From Bilophila wadsworthia ATCC 49260 (GTDB taxonomy: Bacteria; Desulfobacterota; Desulfovibrionia; Desulfovibrionales; Desulfovibrionaceae): DNA of 32,529 nucleotides. Each line of letters opens with the position of its first letter. The first letter of the stretch is position 1. Location of the stretch: NCBI RefSeq assembly GCF_000701705.1, contig NZ_JNJP01000046.1, forward strand, positions 1 to 32,529. Direction: 5' to 3'. A program made the position numbers and the translations under genes. The notes beneath the pieces were generated by a model. That model had not been told where the DNA came from. It saw only the letters and a program-made list of their open reading frames with translations, and did not search any database. Of this stretch, positions 24,665 through 32,463 are shown piece after piece.

Positions 24665-26644
24665 ATGAAACGAATCCTCATCGCCATACTGACGGCGCTT
24701 ACGCTCCTCGCGGGGTGGACGCCGGCGGCGCACGCGGCGGATCGCACGCCGTTGCTGATGGAAGGCAAGAAAACCCTGTACCAGCGGGTGATCACCCATC
24801 CCGGCGCGAGCCTATACGCCGGGCAAGGGGAAGGCTCCACCGTCATCCAAAAGGCCGTGCGCCCGTTCAGCGTGTTTTATGTGTACACCCGCGACGGGAA
24901 CTGGCTTGAGGTCGGCGCGTCCACCACAAAGCCCGACGGCTGGATAAAGGCCACGGACACCACCGCATGGAACCAGGCCCTTACCCTGCTTTTCACCGAC
25001 CGCTCACAGCGCCAGCCCGTCCTGTTCTTCAAGGACCACAAGGCCATCATGGATGTCTGCCAGGCGGAAGACCTGCCGGGCAGCCTTTCGAAGCTCCGCG
25101 CCGAAGCCAAGGCCGCGCAACAGGGCGACGCCCCGGCGGATCTGCCCATCCTCGCCGTGGAGCCCGACGACGCGCAGGGTGCCGTCTCGCGCAACCGCTT
25201 CTACCTGATGCCCATCCTGAAAGTGGACACGCCGTTCGAGGGGACCAAGCTCCTTGAAGTCGCCTCCATCGATCCCGGCAGCGCCGGGGACAAGCCAGAC
25301 GCCAACGCCCCAAAAGACGCCAAGGACGACGGCGTCCCGCGCACGGGCATCGCAATGGTCATCGACACGACCATTTCCATGAAACCCTACATCGACCAGA
25401 GCCTCAACGTGGTGCGGGCCATTTTCGACTCCGTCGCCAAGGACAAGCTGGACGACAAGGTTTCCTTCGGCATCGTGGCCTTCCGCAACAGCACGAAGGC
25501 GTCGCCAAAGCTCGAATACGTTACCAAGGTCGTCAGCGATTTCCGCGACGCCACCAAACGCGACGAACTGGAAAAGGCCCTCAGCGGGCTTGAGGAAGCC
25601 AAGGCATCCAGCCACTCCTTCAACGAGGATTCCCTCGCCGGGGTCAAGGCCGCGCTCGATCAGCTGAACTGGCAGCCTTACGCCAACCGGGTGCTGCTCC
25701 TGCTCACGGACGCCGGGCCGCTGCCTCTGAGCGACGCCAACGCCTCCACAAGCCTCGACGTGCAGGAACTGGCCGACCTTGCGGCCTCCCGCAACATCCG
25801 GCTGGTGGTGGCGCACGTCCGCACGCCCGCCGGAAAGGGCAACATCGACTACGCCGCCAAAGCCTACGCCACGCTGTCCTCCGTGCCCGGCGGGAAAAGC
25901 GCGTACATCCCGATTCAGGCCACGGATGCCGCCAAGGGCAGCGCCTCTTTCGCCAAGGCCGCCACGGGCCTGTCCTCCGCGCTGGTTTCGAGCGTGAAGC
26001 AGGCCCTTGCCGGGAAGGCCCCGGTAAAGCCGCAGGAAGCGCCCGCCCAATCGCCGGAAGAGCGCGCCAAGCAGATCGGCGAGGAACTCGGCTACGCCAT
26101 GCAGCTTGAGTATCTCGGCAAAAAGCAGGGGACCCGCGCGCCGGAAGTCGTGACGTCATGGATTGCCGACGCGGATCTTGACGCCCTCAGCGCCGGAAAG
26201 CCCGTCAGCGCCGTTTCGGTCGCCGTCCTGCTGACCAAGAATCAGCTCAGCGATTTGCAGCGCCAGCTCAAGATCATCATCGACAACGCGGAGCGGACCC
26301 GCAAGACCGACTCGCGGGACTTCTTCCAGGGCATCCTGTCCGCCTCGGCGCAGCTTGCCCGCGATCCCGCAGCCTTCTCCCAGAAGCCCGGCGCAAACCT
26401 CCGCGATATGGGCGTGCTCGGCGAATTCCTCGACGATCTGCCCTACAAGAGTGACATCATGCTGCTTTCCGAGGACGACTGGTACCGCATGAGCGTCGGC
26501 GAGCAGACCGCTTTCATCAATCGCCTCAAGTCCCGCGTCGCCCGTTACGAAGAGTACGACCGCGACGTCAGCAACTGGGAGAGCTTCGGCTCCAAGGATC
26601 CCGGCGACTGGGTTTACCGTGTCCCGCTGGCAATGCTGCCGTAA
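24665..26644 (+). CDS. Secreted SH3-like/von Willebrand A protein resembling the periplasmic part of PpkA
   Basis: 659 residues. A signal peptide (MKRILIAILTALTLLAGW...AHA, cut near residue 24) directs it to the periplasm. Residues about 36-105 look SH3-like (LYQRVITHPGASLYAG, FSVFYVYTRDGNWLEVG, DGWIKATD). RFYLMPILKVDT and LLEVASIDPG follow. A von Willebrand A domain (about 228-440) then opens with MVIDTTISM (D234, T236, S238: metal-site motif) and contains LLLLTDAGPLPL. The C-terminal third is helical and has no family I can name. From memory this arrangement matches the periplasmic region of PpkA, the type VI secretion threonine kinase, but there is no kinase domain or membrane helix here. 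AGGAG precedes the ATG by six bases. It is flanked by hairpin repeats and is probably its own unit. Confidence 0.8.
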   Translation: MKRILIAILTALTLLAGWTPAAHAADRTPLLMEGKKTLYQRVITHPGASLYAGQGEGSTVIQKAVRPFSVFYVYTRDGNWLEVGASTTKPDGWIKATDTTAWNQALTLLFTDRSQRQPVLFFKDHKAIMDVCQAEDLPGSLSKLRAEAKAAQQGDAPADLPILAVEPDDAQGAVSRNRFYLMPILKVDTPFEGTKLLEVASIDPGSAGDKPDANAPKDAKDDGVPRTGIAMVIDTTISMKPYIDQSLNVVRAIFDSVAKDKLDDKVSFGIVAFRNSTKASPKLEYVTKVVSDFRDATKRDELEKALSGLEEAKASSHSFNEDSLAGVKAALDQLNWQPYANRVLLLLTDAGPLPLSDANASTSLDVQELADLAASRNIRLVVAHVRTPAGKGNIDYAAKAYATLSSVPGGKSAYIPIQATDAAKGSASFAKAATGLSSALVSSVKQALAGKAPVKPQEAPAQSPEERAKQIGEELGYAMQLEYLGKKQGTRAPEVVTSWIADADLDALSAGKPVSAVSVAVLLTKNQLSDLQRQLKIIIDNAERTRKTDSRDFFQGILSASAQLARDPAAFSQKPGANLRDMGVLGEFLDDLPYKSDIMLLSEDDWYRMSVGEQTAFINRLKSRVARYEEYDRDVSNWESFGSKDPGDWVYRVPLAMLP

Positions 26645-26658
26645 CGTAGAAAAATAAG

Positions 26659-26784
26659 ATTGGGGAGGGGGAGGAAGAACCCTTCTGAAGAAGGGCTTCT
26701 TCCTCCCCCTCCCCAAACCCCACTCCCTCCATCTCCCAAGACTTTTATGTTTATCGAATCCCTGTTCACAGCTTTCCTTGAAGC
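26659..26784 (+). repeat. Dispersed polypurine hairpin repeat behind the vWA gene (copy 7)
   Basis: ATTGGGGAGGGGGAGG opens a 25-base stem with one bulged base (26662-26686 with 26689-26714). It is followed by CCCCAAACCCCACTCCCTCC and the type A tail CAAGACTTTTATGTTTATCG, AATCCCTGTTCACAGC. It begins 14 bases past the stop and points the same way as the gene. Confidence 0.85.
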
Positions 26785-26855
26785 GATTTTTTGATTCAAA
26801 AAAAGAACCTTTTTTTCCAGACTCACACATCCTTGCGTGATCAATAGATACACAA

Positions 26856-27590
26856 ATGGAATTTTCCCCTATGAATCTCTGCGAATTGCGAAACGTCGCA
26901 CTCGAACGGAAAGCGCGGGACTACACGTATCGGCTCCGCATTGAATCCCTGGCCATCCGGGCCGGTGAAAAAATCGCGCTGATCGGCCCTTCGGGCTGCG
27001 GGAAAAGCACCGCGCTGGACCTGCTCGCCATGATACTGCCCCCAAGCGGGGCGGAAACGTTCCTGTTCAACGCGCCGGGCGATACGCCGGAAGATGTGGC
27101 GGAACTCTGGCGGCGCGGGGGGCGGGAACGTATGGCCCGGCTGCGGCTGCGGCATATCGGCTATGTGCTGCAAACCGGTGGACTCCTGCCCTTCCTGAGC
27201 GCGCGGGACAACATGACAACGCCGGGCAGAGCCAAGGGCATGGACGCGAAGGCCGTGGACGCCGGATTGAAGGAACTGGCCGGACGCCTCGGCATCGGAC
27301 ACCTGCTCAGCGCCCTGCCGGACAAACTGTCCATCGGGGAACGGCAGCGGGTCGCCATAGCGCGGGCGCTGCTGCCGAAACCTGAGCTCGTGCTCGCCGA
27401 CGAGCCCACCGCCGCGCTGGACCCCGTGACCGCGAAGAACGTCATGCGCCTGTTTACGGAACTGGCCGGAGAATGCGCGCTGGTCGTCGTGTCGCACGAC
27501 CACAGGCTGGTCGAGGAAAACGGCTTCCGCTGCCTGCGCCTGGATGTGGACGGCGGGGACGGCTCCATCAACACCACGCTGCGGGGGTGA
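26856..27590 (+). CDS. ABC transporter ATPase, LolD/MacB type (TagT-like)
   Basis: 244 residues with every ABC element: Walker A GPSGCGKST (G44-T52), Q-loop VLQTGGLLPFLSARDN, a signature LSIGERQRV that differs slightly from LSGGQ, Walker B LVLADEPTAALD, and H-loop VVVSHDH. It groups by sight with the LolD/MacB/FtsE ATPases that drive mechanotransmission permeases. It lies two bases before the permease gene. With the FGE-domain gene after that, it forms the same trio as TagT-TagS-TagR in type VI secretion loci. The start is uncertain: ATG at 26856 has no ribosome site and ATG at 26871 has only a weak GGA, and either is possible. A 1.4 kb unit starts here after the repeat at 26659. Confidence 0.88.
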   Translation: MEFSPMNLCELRNVALERKARDYTYRLRIESLAIRAGEKIALIGPSGCGKSTALDLLAMILPPSGAETFLFNAPGDTPEDVAELWRRGGRERMARLRLRHIGYVLQTGGLLPFLSARDNMTTPGRAKGMDAKAVDAGLKELAGRLGIGHLLSALPDKLSIGERQRVAIARALLPKPELVLADEPTAALDPVTAKNVMRLFTELAGECALVVVSHDHRLVEENGFRCLRLDVDGGDGSINTTLRG

Positions 27591-27592
27591 AC

Positions 27593-28819
27593 ATGCGTTT
27601 TTCCATCATCTGCGGCATGGCCCTGAGGGACTACTGGCACGAGCGCGCCCTGTCCCTGTGCGCGGTGCTTGCGCTGGCGACCGTGCTGGCTCCCCTGCTC
27701 ATCCTGTTCGGCGTACGCAACGGCGTCATCAGCAATCTTCAGGAACGGCTGCTCCAAGACCCCCGCAACCTTGAAATCGTTCCTGTGGGCAGCGGCAAAT
27801 ACGGCAAGGCCTTCTTCGAAGAGCTGCGGAAACGCCCGGACGTGGGCTATGTGGTCCCCCAGACGCGGGCCATAGCCGCGACCATCGGCCTGCTCCCCGC
27901 CTCCGAAAAAAAAGGCGGGCTGTCCCCCAACCCGGTCAACGTCAGCCTCATCCCTTCCGGCGCGGGTGATCCTTTGACCCGGCGTTTTGCCGGAAGCGCG
28001 GCCCTGAAGGACGACGAAATCATCCTGACCGCGCCCGCCGCCGACAAGCTCGGAGCGCGCGCCGGGACCATACTGACCGGGCGGGTCACGCGGGCGCGGG
28101 GCATGGCGCGGGAGCAGGCGGAAACGCCCCTGCGCGTCAAAGCCGTACTCCCGCTGTCCGCGCTCCAGAAGGAGGCCGCCTTTGTGCCGCCGTCATTGGC
28201 CGAGGACGCCGAAACCTACCGCGACGGTATGGGCGTACCCGAACGCGGCTGGACGGGAACGGCGCGCGGAGACGGCGAACGGCTCTACCCTTCGTTCCGG
28301 CTCTATGCCGGAAACCTTGACGGTGTGATCTCGCTGCAGGACTTTCTGGGCACCCGGAACATCGACGTCTATACCCGCGCCGAAGAAATCGAAAACGTCA
28401 AAATGCTGGACCGCTCCACAACGCTGGTGTTCGGCCTGATCTGCCTTGCGGCGGGCGTGGGCTTCCTCGCATCCACGGCGAGCAACCTCGTCGCCGCCAT
28501 CCGGCGCAAGCGCCGCGTGCTCGGCATTATCCGGCTCATGGGCTTTTCCGGGGCGGACATCGTGTGCTTCCCGCTGATGCAGACGCTGTTCACGTCCGCG
28601 CTCGGCATGGGGCTGGCCTTCGCGCTCTACGCCGCCGTCGCGGGCGTCATCAACGCCCTCTTCCCCCTCGGTGCGGAACTCGGCGCCGTCTGCCGCCTGT
28701 CGTGGGCGCATGTCGGGGGGGCTGCCGGCGTCGTGCTCGCGTTGTCCCTGCTGGCCGCCCTGCCGCCGAGCCTTTCGTGCAGCCGCCTTTCACCTTCCGA
28801 GGTTATCCGCAATGAATAA
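27593..28819 (+). CDS. FtsX/LolE-type ABC permease (TagS-like)
   Basis: 408 residues. One N-terminal membrane helix (about 20-42) is followed by a large periplasmic domain (about 45-275) and three C-terminal helices (about 283-305, 325-350, 370-395). IRRKRRVLGIIRLMGFSG is the cytoplasmic coupling loop typical of the MacB/LolCE/FtsX family, whose members pass force across the membrane and need not transport a solute. The ATG at 27593 lies two bases after the ATPase stop, with GGGGGTGA just upstream; an earlier in-frame codon would run inside the ATPase gene. Its 3' end overlaps the FGE-domain gene by eight bases. In the TagQRST module this subunit pairs with TagT. Confidence 0.86.
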   Translation: MRFSIICGMALRDYWHERALSLCAVLALATVLAPLLILFGVRNGVISNLQERLLQDPRNLEIVPVGSGKYGKAFFEELRKRPDVGYVVPQTRAIAATIGLLPASEKKGGLSPNPVNVSLIPSGAGDPLTRRFAGSAALKDDEIILTAPAADKLGARAGTILTGRVTRARGMAREQAETPLRVKAVLPLSALQKEAAFVPPSLAEDAETYRDGMGVPERGWTGTARGDGERLYPSFRLYAGNLDGVISLQDFLGTRNIDVYTRAEEIENVKMLDRSTTLVFGLICLAAGVGFLASTASNLVAAIRRKRRVLGIIRLMGFSGADIVCFPLMQTLFTSALGMGLAFALYAAVAGVINALFPLGAELGAVCRLSWAHVGGAAGVVLALSLLAALPPSLSCSRLSPSEVIRNE

Positions 28820-30548
28820 ATGGTGTTTCCTGTTGATTGCCGCCTGCCTGCTCGCTCCCGATACGGGGCACGCCGCGCTCAAGGCACGGGACGATGTGAA
28901 GGCCGAAGACGCCTTCAACCCCAACCCCGCCCCCGATGATCTGATCCTGCCCATGCCCTGCGGGCAAAGCATGGTGCTCAAGGCTGTAGGCGTACGCGGC
29001 AAGGGCCTGCTCTGGGATCTCGAAACCCGTTTCGGACGCCGGGACGGCGGCTCCGACGATCGCGGCTATTATGACAGCCCGTATGCGTCCGCCATCTCGG
29101 GCCCGTTCGTGCTCAAGGATCTCCCTCCCGACTGGCGGCAGAGAATCAAGGCCGCCAACCCGGACGCCGACGCCATGCAATTCTATTTTGAAGGCAAATA
29201 CGAGGTGAGCAAACGCCAGTGGGATGCCGTCATGGGCGGGCAGTGTATGGATGGGGACGCCCTCCCCCCCCTCAGCCCCGAGGACGCGCGCCCCGTCGTC
29301 GAGGTTTCGTGGCATGAGGCGCAGGAATTTACCAGGAAGTATACGGAGTGGCTGCTTGCCAACGCTCCGCAGTCCCTGCCCGGCTTTCAGGGGGACGACA
29401 GGAACACCGCCTTTGTCCGCCTGCCCACGGAAGCGGAATGGGAGTACGCGGCGCGCGGCGCCCAGAAGGTTTCGCCGTTGTCCCTGAGCCAAGAGGATTT
29501 CTTTGAAATGCCGATGGGCGACGCCATCAAGAACTACGCCGTGTTCCGCGACAGTGAGGGGACTTCGGAAGAAACGCTCCAGCGCATCGGCTCGCGCAAG
29601 CCCAATCCGGCGGGATTCTACGACATGGCGGGCAACGCCGCCGAAATGGTGCAGGACGGATTCCAGTTCTCCCTCGGCGGACGGCTCCACGGCTCCACGG
29701 GCGGCTTTATCCGCAAGGGCGGCGGATTCCTGTCCACGCAGGATGAGGTCATGCCCGGACGGCGGGAAGAAGTGGCCCCCTTCCTCAAGGACGGGCCCAA
29801 CAAGGCACGGGATCTCGGATTCCGCATCGCCCTTTCCGGCATCAACACCCCCGGCGGCGCAAGGCCCGCGGAACTGGCCTCGGAATGGAAGAAGGCCGGG
29901 ATCGAGCTGTCCGCCGAACTGAACCCCTCCGGCGATCCGCTGGAACTGGTGGCCCAGCTTGAAGCGCGGGCCGGAAGCGATGCGGAAAAGGCCAGCCTCA
30001 AGGGGCTTCAAAACCTGATCCGCGAAAACAATATTTCGCTCGAACGCCAGAAGCGCTCCACGGTGTCCAATGAAATCCGTTCGGCCGTCTACCTTGTGAC
30101 CATGCTCAAGGACTGCCTGATCAAGCGGGAAATCATCGGCAAGGAGCTGCAGAACTTCGAGGACAAGAAAAAGCAGATCACGGCGGCCCTGCCCAAAATG
30201 AAAGCCGCCGAAGCCAACCAGTACAAGCAGGTCCTTGCCAGCCTCGACAAGGGCATAGCCCTTTCCAAAACCGGCATCGGCAATCAGGAAGCCGAATTCC
30301 GTTCCATGCTCCTGTTCTACAAACAGACGGTGGAAAATACCCGGAAGGTGCCGCAATCCCTCTTTGACGAAGAGTTGAAGGGCATCGGGCAGGAAATGTC
30401 CGGCAAGGCCCCCCACCTCGTCAAGCAAAACGCCTCACTCCAGATCTACAGGAAGCACGTCGCCGCACTGCGCGGCGGCAAGCTGGCTCTGCTCTCGTCG
30501 GATGCGCTCAGAAAGGACATCCTGTCATTGATTCCCAAGGGGAAATGA
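28812..30548 (+). CDS. Periplasmic FGE/SUMF1-domain protein (TagR-like) with helical C-terminal extension
   Basis: 578 residues. A signal peptide (MNKWCFLLIAACLLAPDTGHA) sends it to the periplasm. A formylglycine-generating-enzyme fold fills about residues 110-345, with YFEGKYEVSKRQWDAVMG, RPVVEVSWHEAQEF, VRLPTEAEWEYAARG, GFYDMAGNAAEMVQDGF, RKGGGF (about 300-305) and RDLGFRIAL. The cysteine pair that catalyses in true FGE should lie just after GGGF, but no Cys is there, so oxidation of sulfatases is unlikely and a binding role is more probable. TagR of type VI loci is the same kind of protein. Residues 370-560 add a long helical, coiled-coil-rich part not expected in TagR. GAGG is ten bases upstream and the start overlaps the permease end. 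Confidence 0.82.
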   Translation: MNKWCFLLIAACLLAPDTGHAALKARDDVKAEDAFNPNPAPDDLILPMPCGQSMVLKAVGVRGKGLLWDLETRFGRRDGGSDDRGYYDSPYASAISGPFVLKDLPPDWRQRIKAANPDADAMQFYFEGKYEVSKRQWDAVMGGQCMDGDALPPLSPEDARPVVEVSWHEAQEFTRKYTEWLLANAPQSLPGFQGDDRNTAFVRLPTEAEWEYAARGAQKVSPLSLSQEDFFEMPMGDAIKNYAVFRDSEGTSEETLQRIGSRKPNPAGFYDMAGNAAEMVQDGFQFSLGGRLHGSTGGFIRKGGGFLSTQDEVMPGRREEVAPFLKDGPNKARDLGFRIALSGINTPGGARPAELASEWKKAGIELSAELNPSGDPLELVAQLEARAGSDAEKASLKGLQNLIRENNISLERQKRSTVSNEIRSAVYLVTMLKDCLIKREIIGKELQNFEDKKKQITAALPKMKAAEANQYKQVLASLDKGIALSKTGIGNQEAEFRSMLLFYKQTVENTRKVPQSLFDEELKGIGQEMSGKAPHLVKQNASLQIYRKHVAALRGGKLALLSSDALRKDILSLIPKGK

Positions 30549-30554
30549 TTCATA

Positions 30555-30586
30555 AGAGGAGGGGGAAAAACTCTCCCTCCTCCTCT
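30555..30586 (+). terminator. Polypurine hairpin after the FGE-domain gene
   Basis: AGAGGAGGGGG pairs with CCTCCTCCTCT across AAAAACTCTC, seven bases past the stop. It resembles the dispersed repeat stem but lacks the CCCCAAACCCC flank. The 237 bases from here to 30823 hold nothing else I can support. Confidence 0.6.
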
Positions 30587-30823
30587 ATTCTCCTGCGGAC
30601 ATATCGATTTCACTCTCCGTTTCCGGCTTTTTTGTATCCCTCGGACGACCTTGAGCTCATCCATCCCTTTCCCTCTCTGGTGCTCTCCACACCCCGCTCC
30701 TTTTCCGCTCGCTTTCCTTCCATACCTTACCTGTGACACAGCTTTTCTTTTCCGCCATTTGCGGAGATGCCTGATGCGCTAGGAAAATCATAGCCTTTTC
30801 TTTCTTTTTTTCTAAAGTAACAA

Positions 30824-30867
30824 ATTGATAATAAAGGATAATAAGGAATCCTTATTATCAATATTGA
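30824..30867. promoter_or_regulatory. Overlapping AT-rich palindromes upstream of katA (Fur/PerR-type operator)
   Basis: Two perfect 11-base inverted repeats share bases: ATTGATAATAA (30824-30834) with TTATTATCAAT (30852-30862), and GATAATAAGGA (30837-30847) with TCCTTATTATC (30849-30859). TCAATATTGA (30858-30867) is a third palindrome. GATAAT-type half-sites are typical of Fur/PerR-family operators, and PerR is a usual regulator of peroxide defence. They lie about 120-160 bases before the katA start, where the promoter should be. Which regulator binds is inference. Confidence 0.65.
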
Positions 30868-30985
30868 TTATTGTTATTGACTTATCTGTGGGAAGCGCGC
30901 ATGGTTTCTTCACACAGGGCATCTCTGTTTCCTTGCAACGTCTCAACCCCACCCGGCCAGCCGGAAAAAACCAAAGGAGGCAACC

Positions 30986-32443
30986 ATGTCCAACGATCTG
31001 CTCACAAACAACGCCGGTGCTCCGGTAGTCGATAACGAAAACGCCCTCACCGCCGGGCCTCGCGGCCCCATGCTGCTTCAGGATACGTGGTTCCTCGAAA
31101 AGCTGGCCCATTTCGACCGTGAAGTCATTCCCGAACGCCGTATGCACGCCAAAGGCTCCGGCGCATACGGCACGTTTACGGTTACCCACGACATCACCCG
31201 CTATACCAAAGCCTCCCTGTTCTCCCAGATCGGCAAAAAAACCGATCTGTTCATGCGTTTCTCCACGGTTGCGGGCGAACGCGGCGCCGCTGACGCCGAA
31301 CGCGACATCCGCGGCTTCGCCATCAAATTCTATACGGATCAGGGCAACTGGGATCTCGTGGGCAACAACACGCCAGTCTTCTTCCTCCGCGACCCGCTGA
31401 AATTCCCCGACCTGAACCACGTGGTCAAACGCGATCCCCGCACCAACATGCACAGCGCCAAAAACAACTGGGACTTCTGGACCCTCCTGCCCGAAGCGCT
31501 GCATCAGGTAACGGTCGTCATGAGCGATCGCGGCATTCCGGCGAGCTACCGCCACATGCACGGATTCGGCAGCCACACATTCAGCTTCATCAACGCGAAC
31601 AACGAACGCTTCTGGGTGAAATTCCATTTCCGGACGCAGCAGGGCATCAAAAACCTGACCGACGCCGAAGCCGAAGCCATTATCGCCAAGGATCGTGAAA
31701 GCCATCAGCGCGATCTCTATGAGCACATCGAAAAGGGCGATTTCCCCCGCTGGACCCTGTTCATTCAGATCATGCCCGAAGCCGACGCCGAGAAACTGCC
31801 CTACCATCCCTTTGATCTGACCAAGGTCTGGTATCACAAGGACTATCCGCTCATCGAAGTGGGCGAACTCGAACTGAACCGCAATCCCGAAAACTATTTC
31901 GCGGAAGTGGAACAGGCCGCGTTCAATCCCGCGAACGTGGTTCCCGGCATCAGTTTTTCGCCGGACAAGATGCTGCAGGGGCGTCTCTTCTCCTACGGCG
32001 ACGCGCAGCGCTACCGCCTTGGCGTGAACCATCACCTCATCCCGGTGAACAAATCCCGCTGTCCGTTCCACAGCTACCACCGCGACGGCCAGATGCGCGT
32101 TGACGGCAACTACGGCAGCTACACCAACTACGAGCCCAACAACAACGGCGCGTGGAAGGACCAGCCCGATTTCTCCGAGCCGCCGCTGAAGCTTTCCGGC
32201 GACGCCGATCACTGGAAGTACCCTTGCGACGACGCCGATTATTACGAACAGCCCGGCAAGCTTTTCCGGGTTATGACGCCCGAGCAGCAGGAAGCCCTTT
32301 TCGGCAACACCGCCCGCGCCATGGCCGGTGTGCCCCGTGAGATCCAGATCCGCCACATTTACAATTGCTCCAAGGCTGATCCCGCTTACGGCAAGGGTGT
32401 TGCCGACGCCCTCGGCATCCCCATGAGCGAAGTGAAGTTGTAA
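30986..32443 (+). CDS. katA: Haem catalase (KatA), small-subunit type
   Basis: A 485-residue monofunctional catalase that splits hydrogen peroxide into water and oxygen. The distal haem site ERRMHAKGSGAYGTF supplies the catalytic His. Next come RFSTVAGERGAADAERDIRGFA and NNTPVFFLRDPLKFPDLNH with the catalytic Asn. The proximal haem ligand Tyr is in GRLFSYGDAQRYRLG. The length and lack of extensions fit the small, NADPH-binding clade. AAAGGAGG lies five bases before the ATG. It is a single-gene unit: Fur/PerR-type palindromes lie upstream and a hairpin repeat follows. In a strict anaerobe it would protect against brief oxygen exposure and host-derived peroxide. Confidence 0.97.
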   Translation: MSNDLLTNNAGAPVVDNENALTAGPRGPMLLQDTWFLEKLAHFDREVIPERRMHAKGSGAYGTFTVTHDITRYTKASLFSQIGKKTDLFMRFSTVAGERGAADAERDIRGFAIKFYTDQGNWDLVGNNTPVFFLRDPLKFPDLNHVVKRDPRTNMHSAKNNWDFWTLLPEALHQVTVVMSDRGIPASYRHMHGFGSHTFSFINANNERFWVKFHFRTQQGIKNLTDAEAEAIIAKDRESHQRDLYEHIEKGDFPRWTLFIQIMPEADAEKLPYHPFDLTKVWYHKDYPLIEVGELELNRNPENYFAEVEQAAFNPANVVPGISFSPDKMLQGRLFSYGDAQRYRLGVNHHLIPVNKSRCPFHSYHRDGQMRVDGNYGSYTNYEPNNNGAWKDQPDFSEPPLKLSGDADHWKYPCDDADYYEQPGKLFRVMTPEQQEALFGNTARAMAGVPREIQIRHIYNCSKADPAYGKGVADALGIPMSEVKL

Positions 32444-32463
32444 AATAGCTAGGGGATAGAAGC

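Noticed and set aside
12570..30548. A complete type VI secretion system
   Set aside because: Only accessory, Tag-like parts are visible; there is no sheath, tube, baseplate, ClpV or membrane-core gene.
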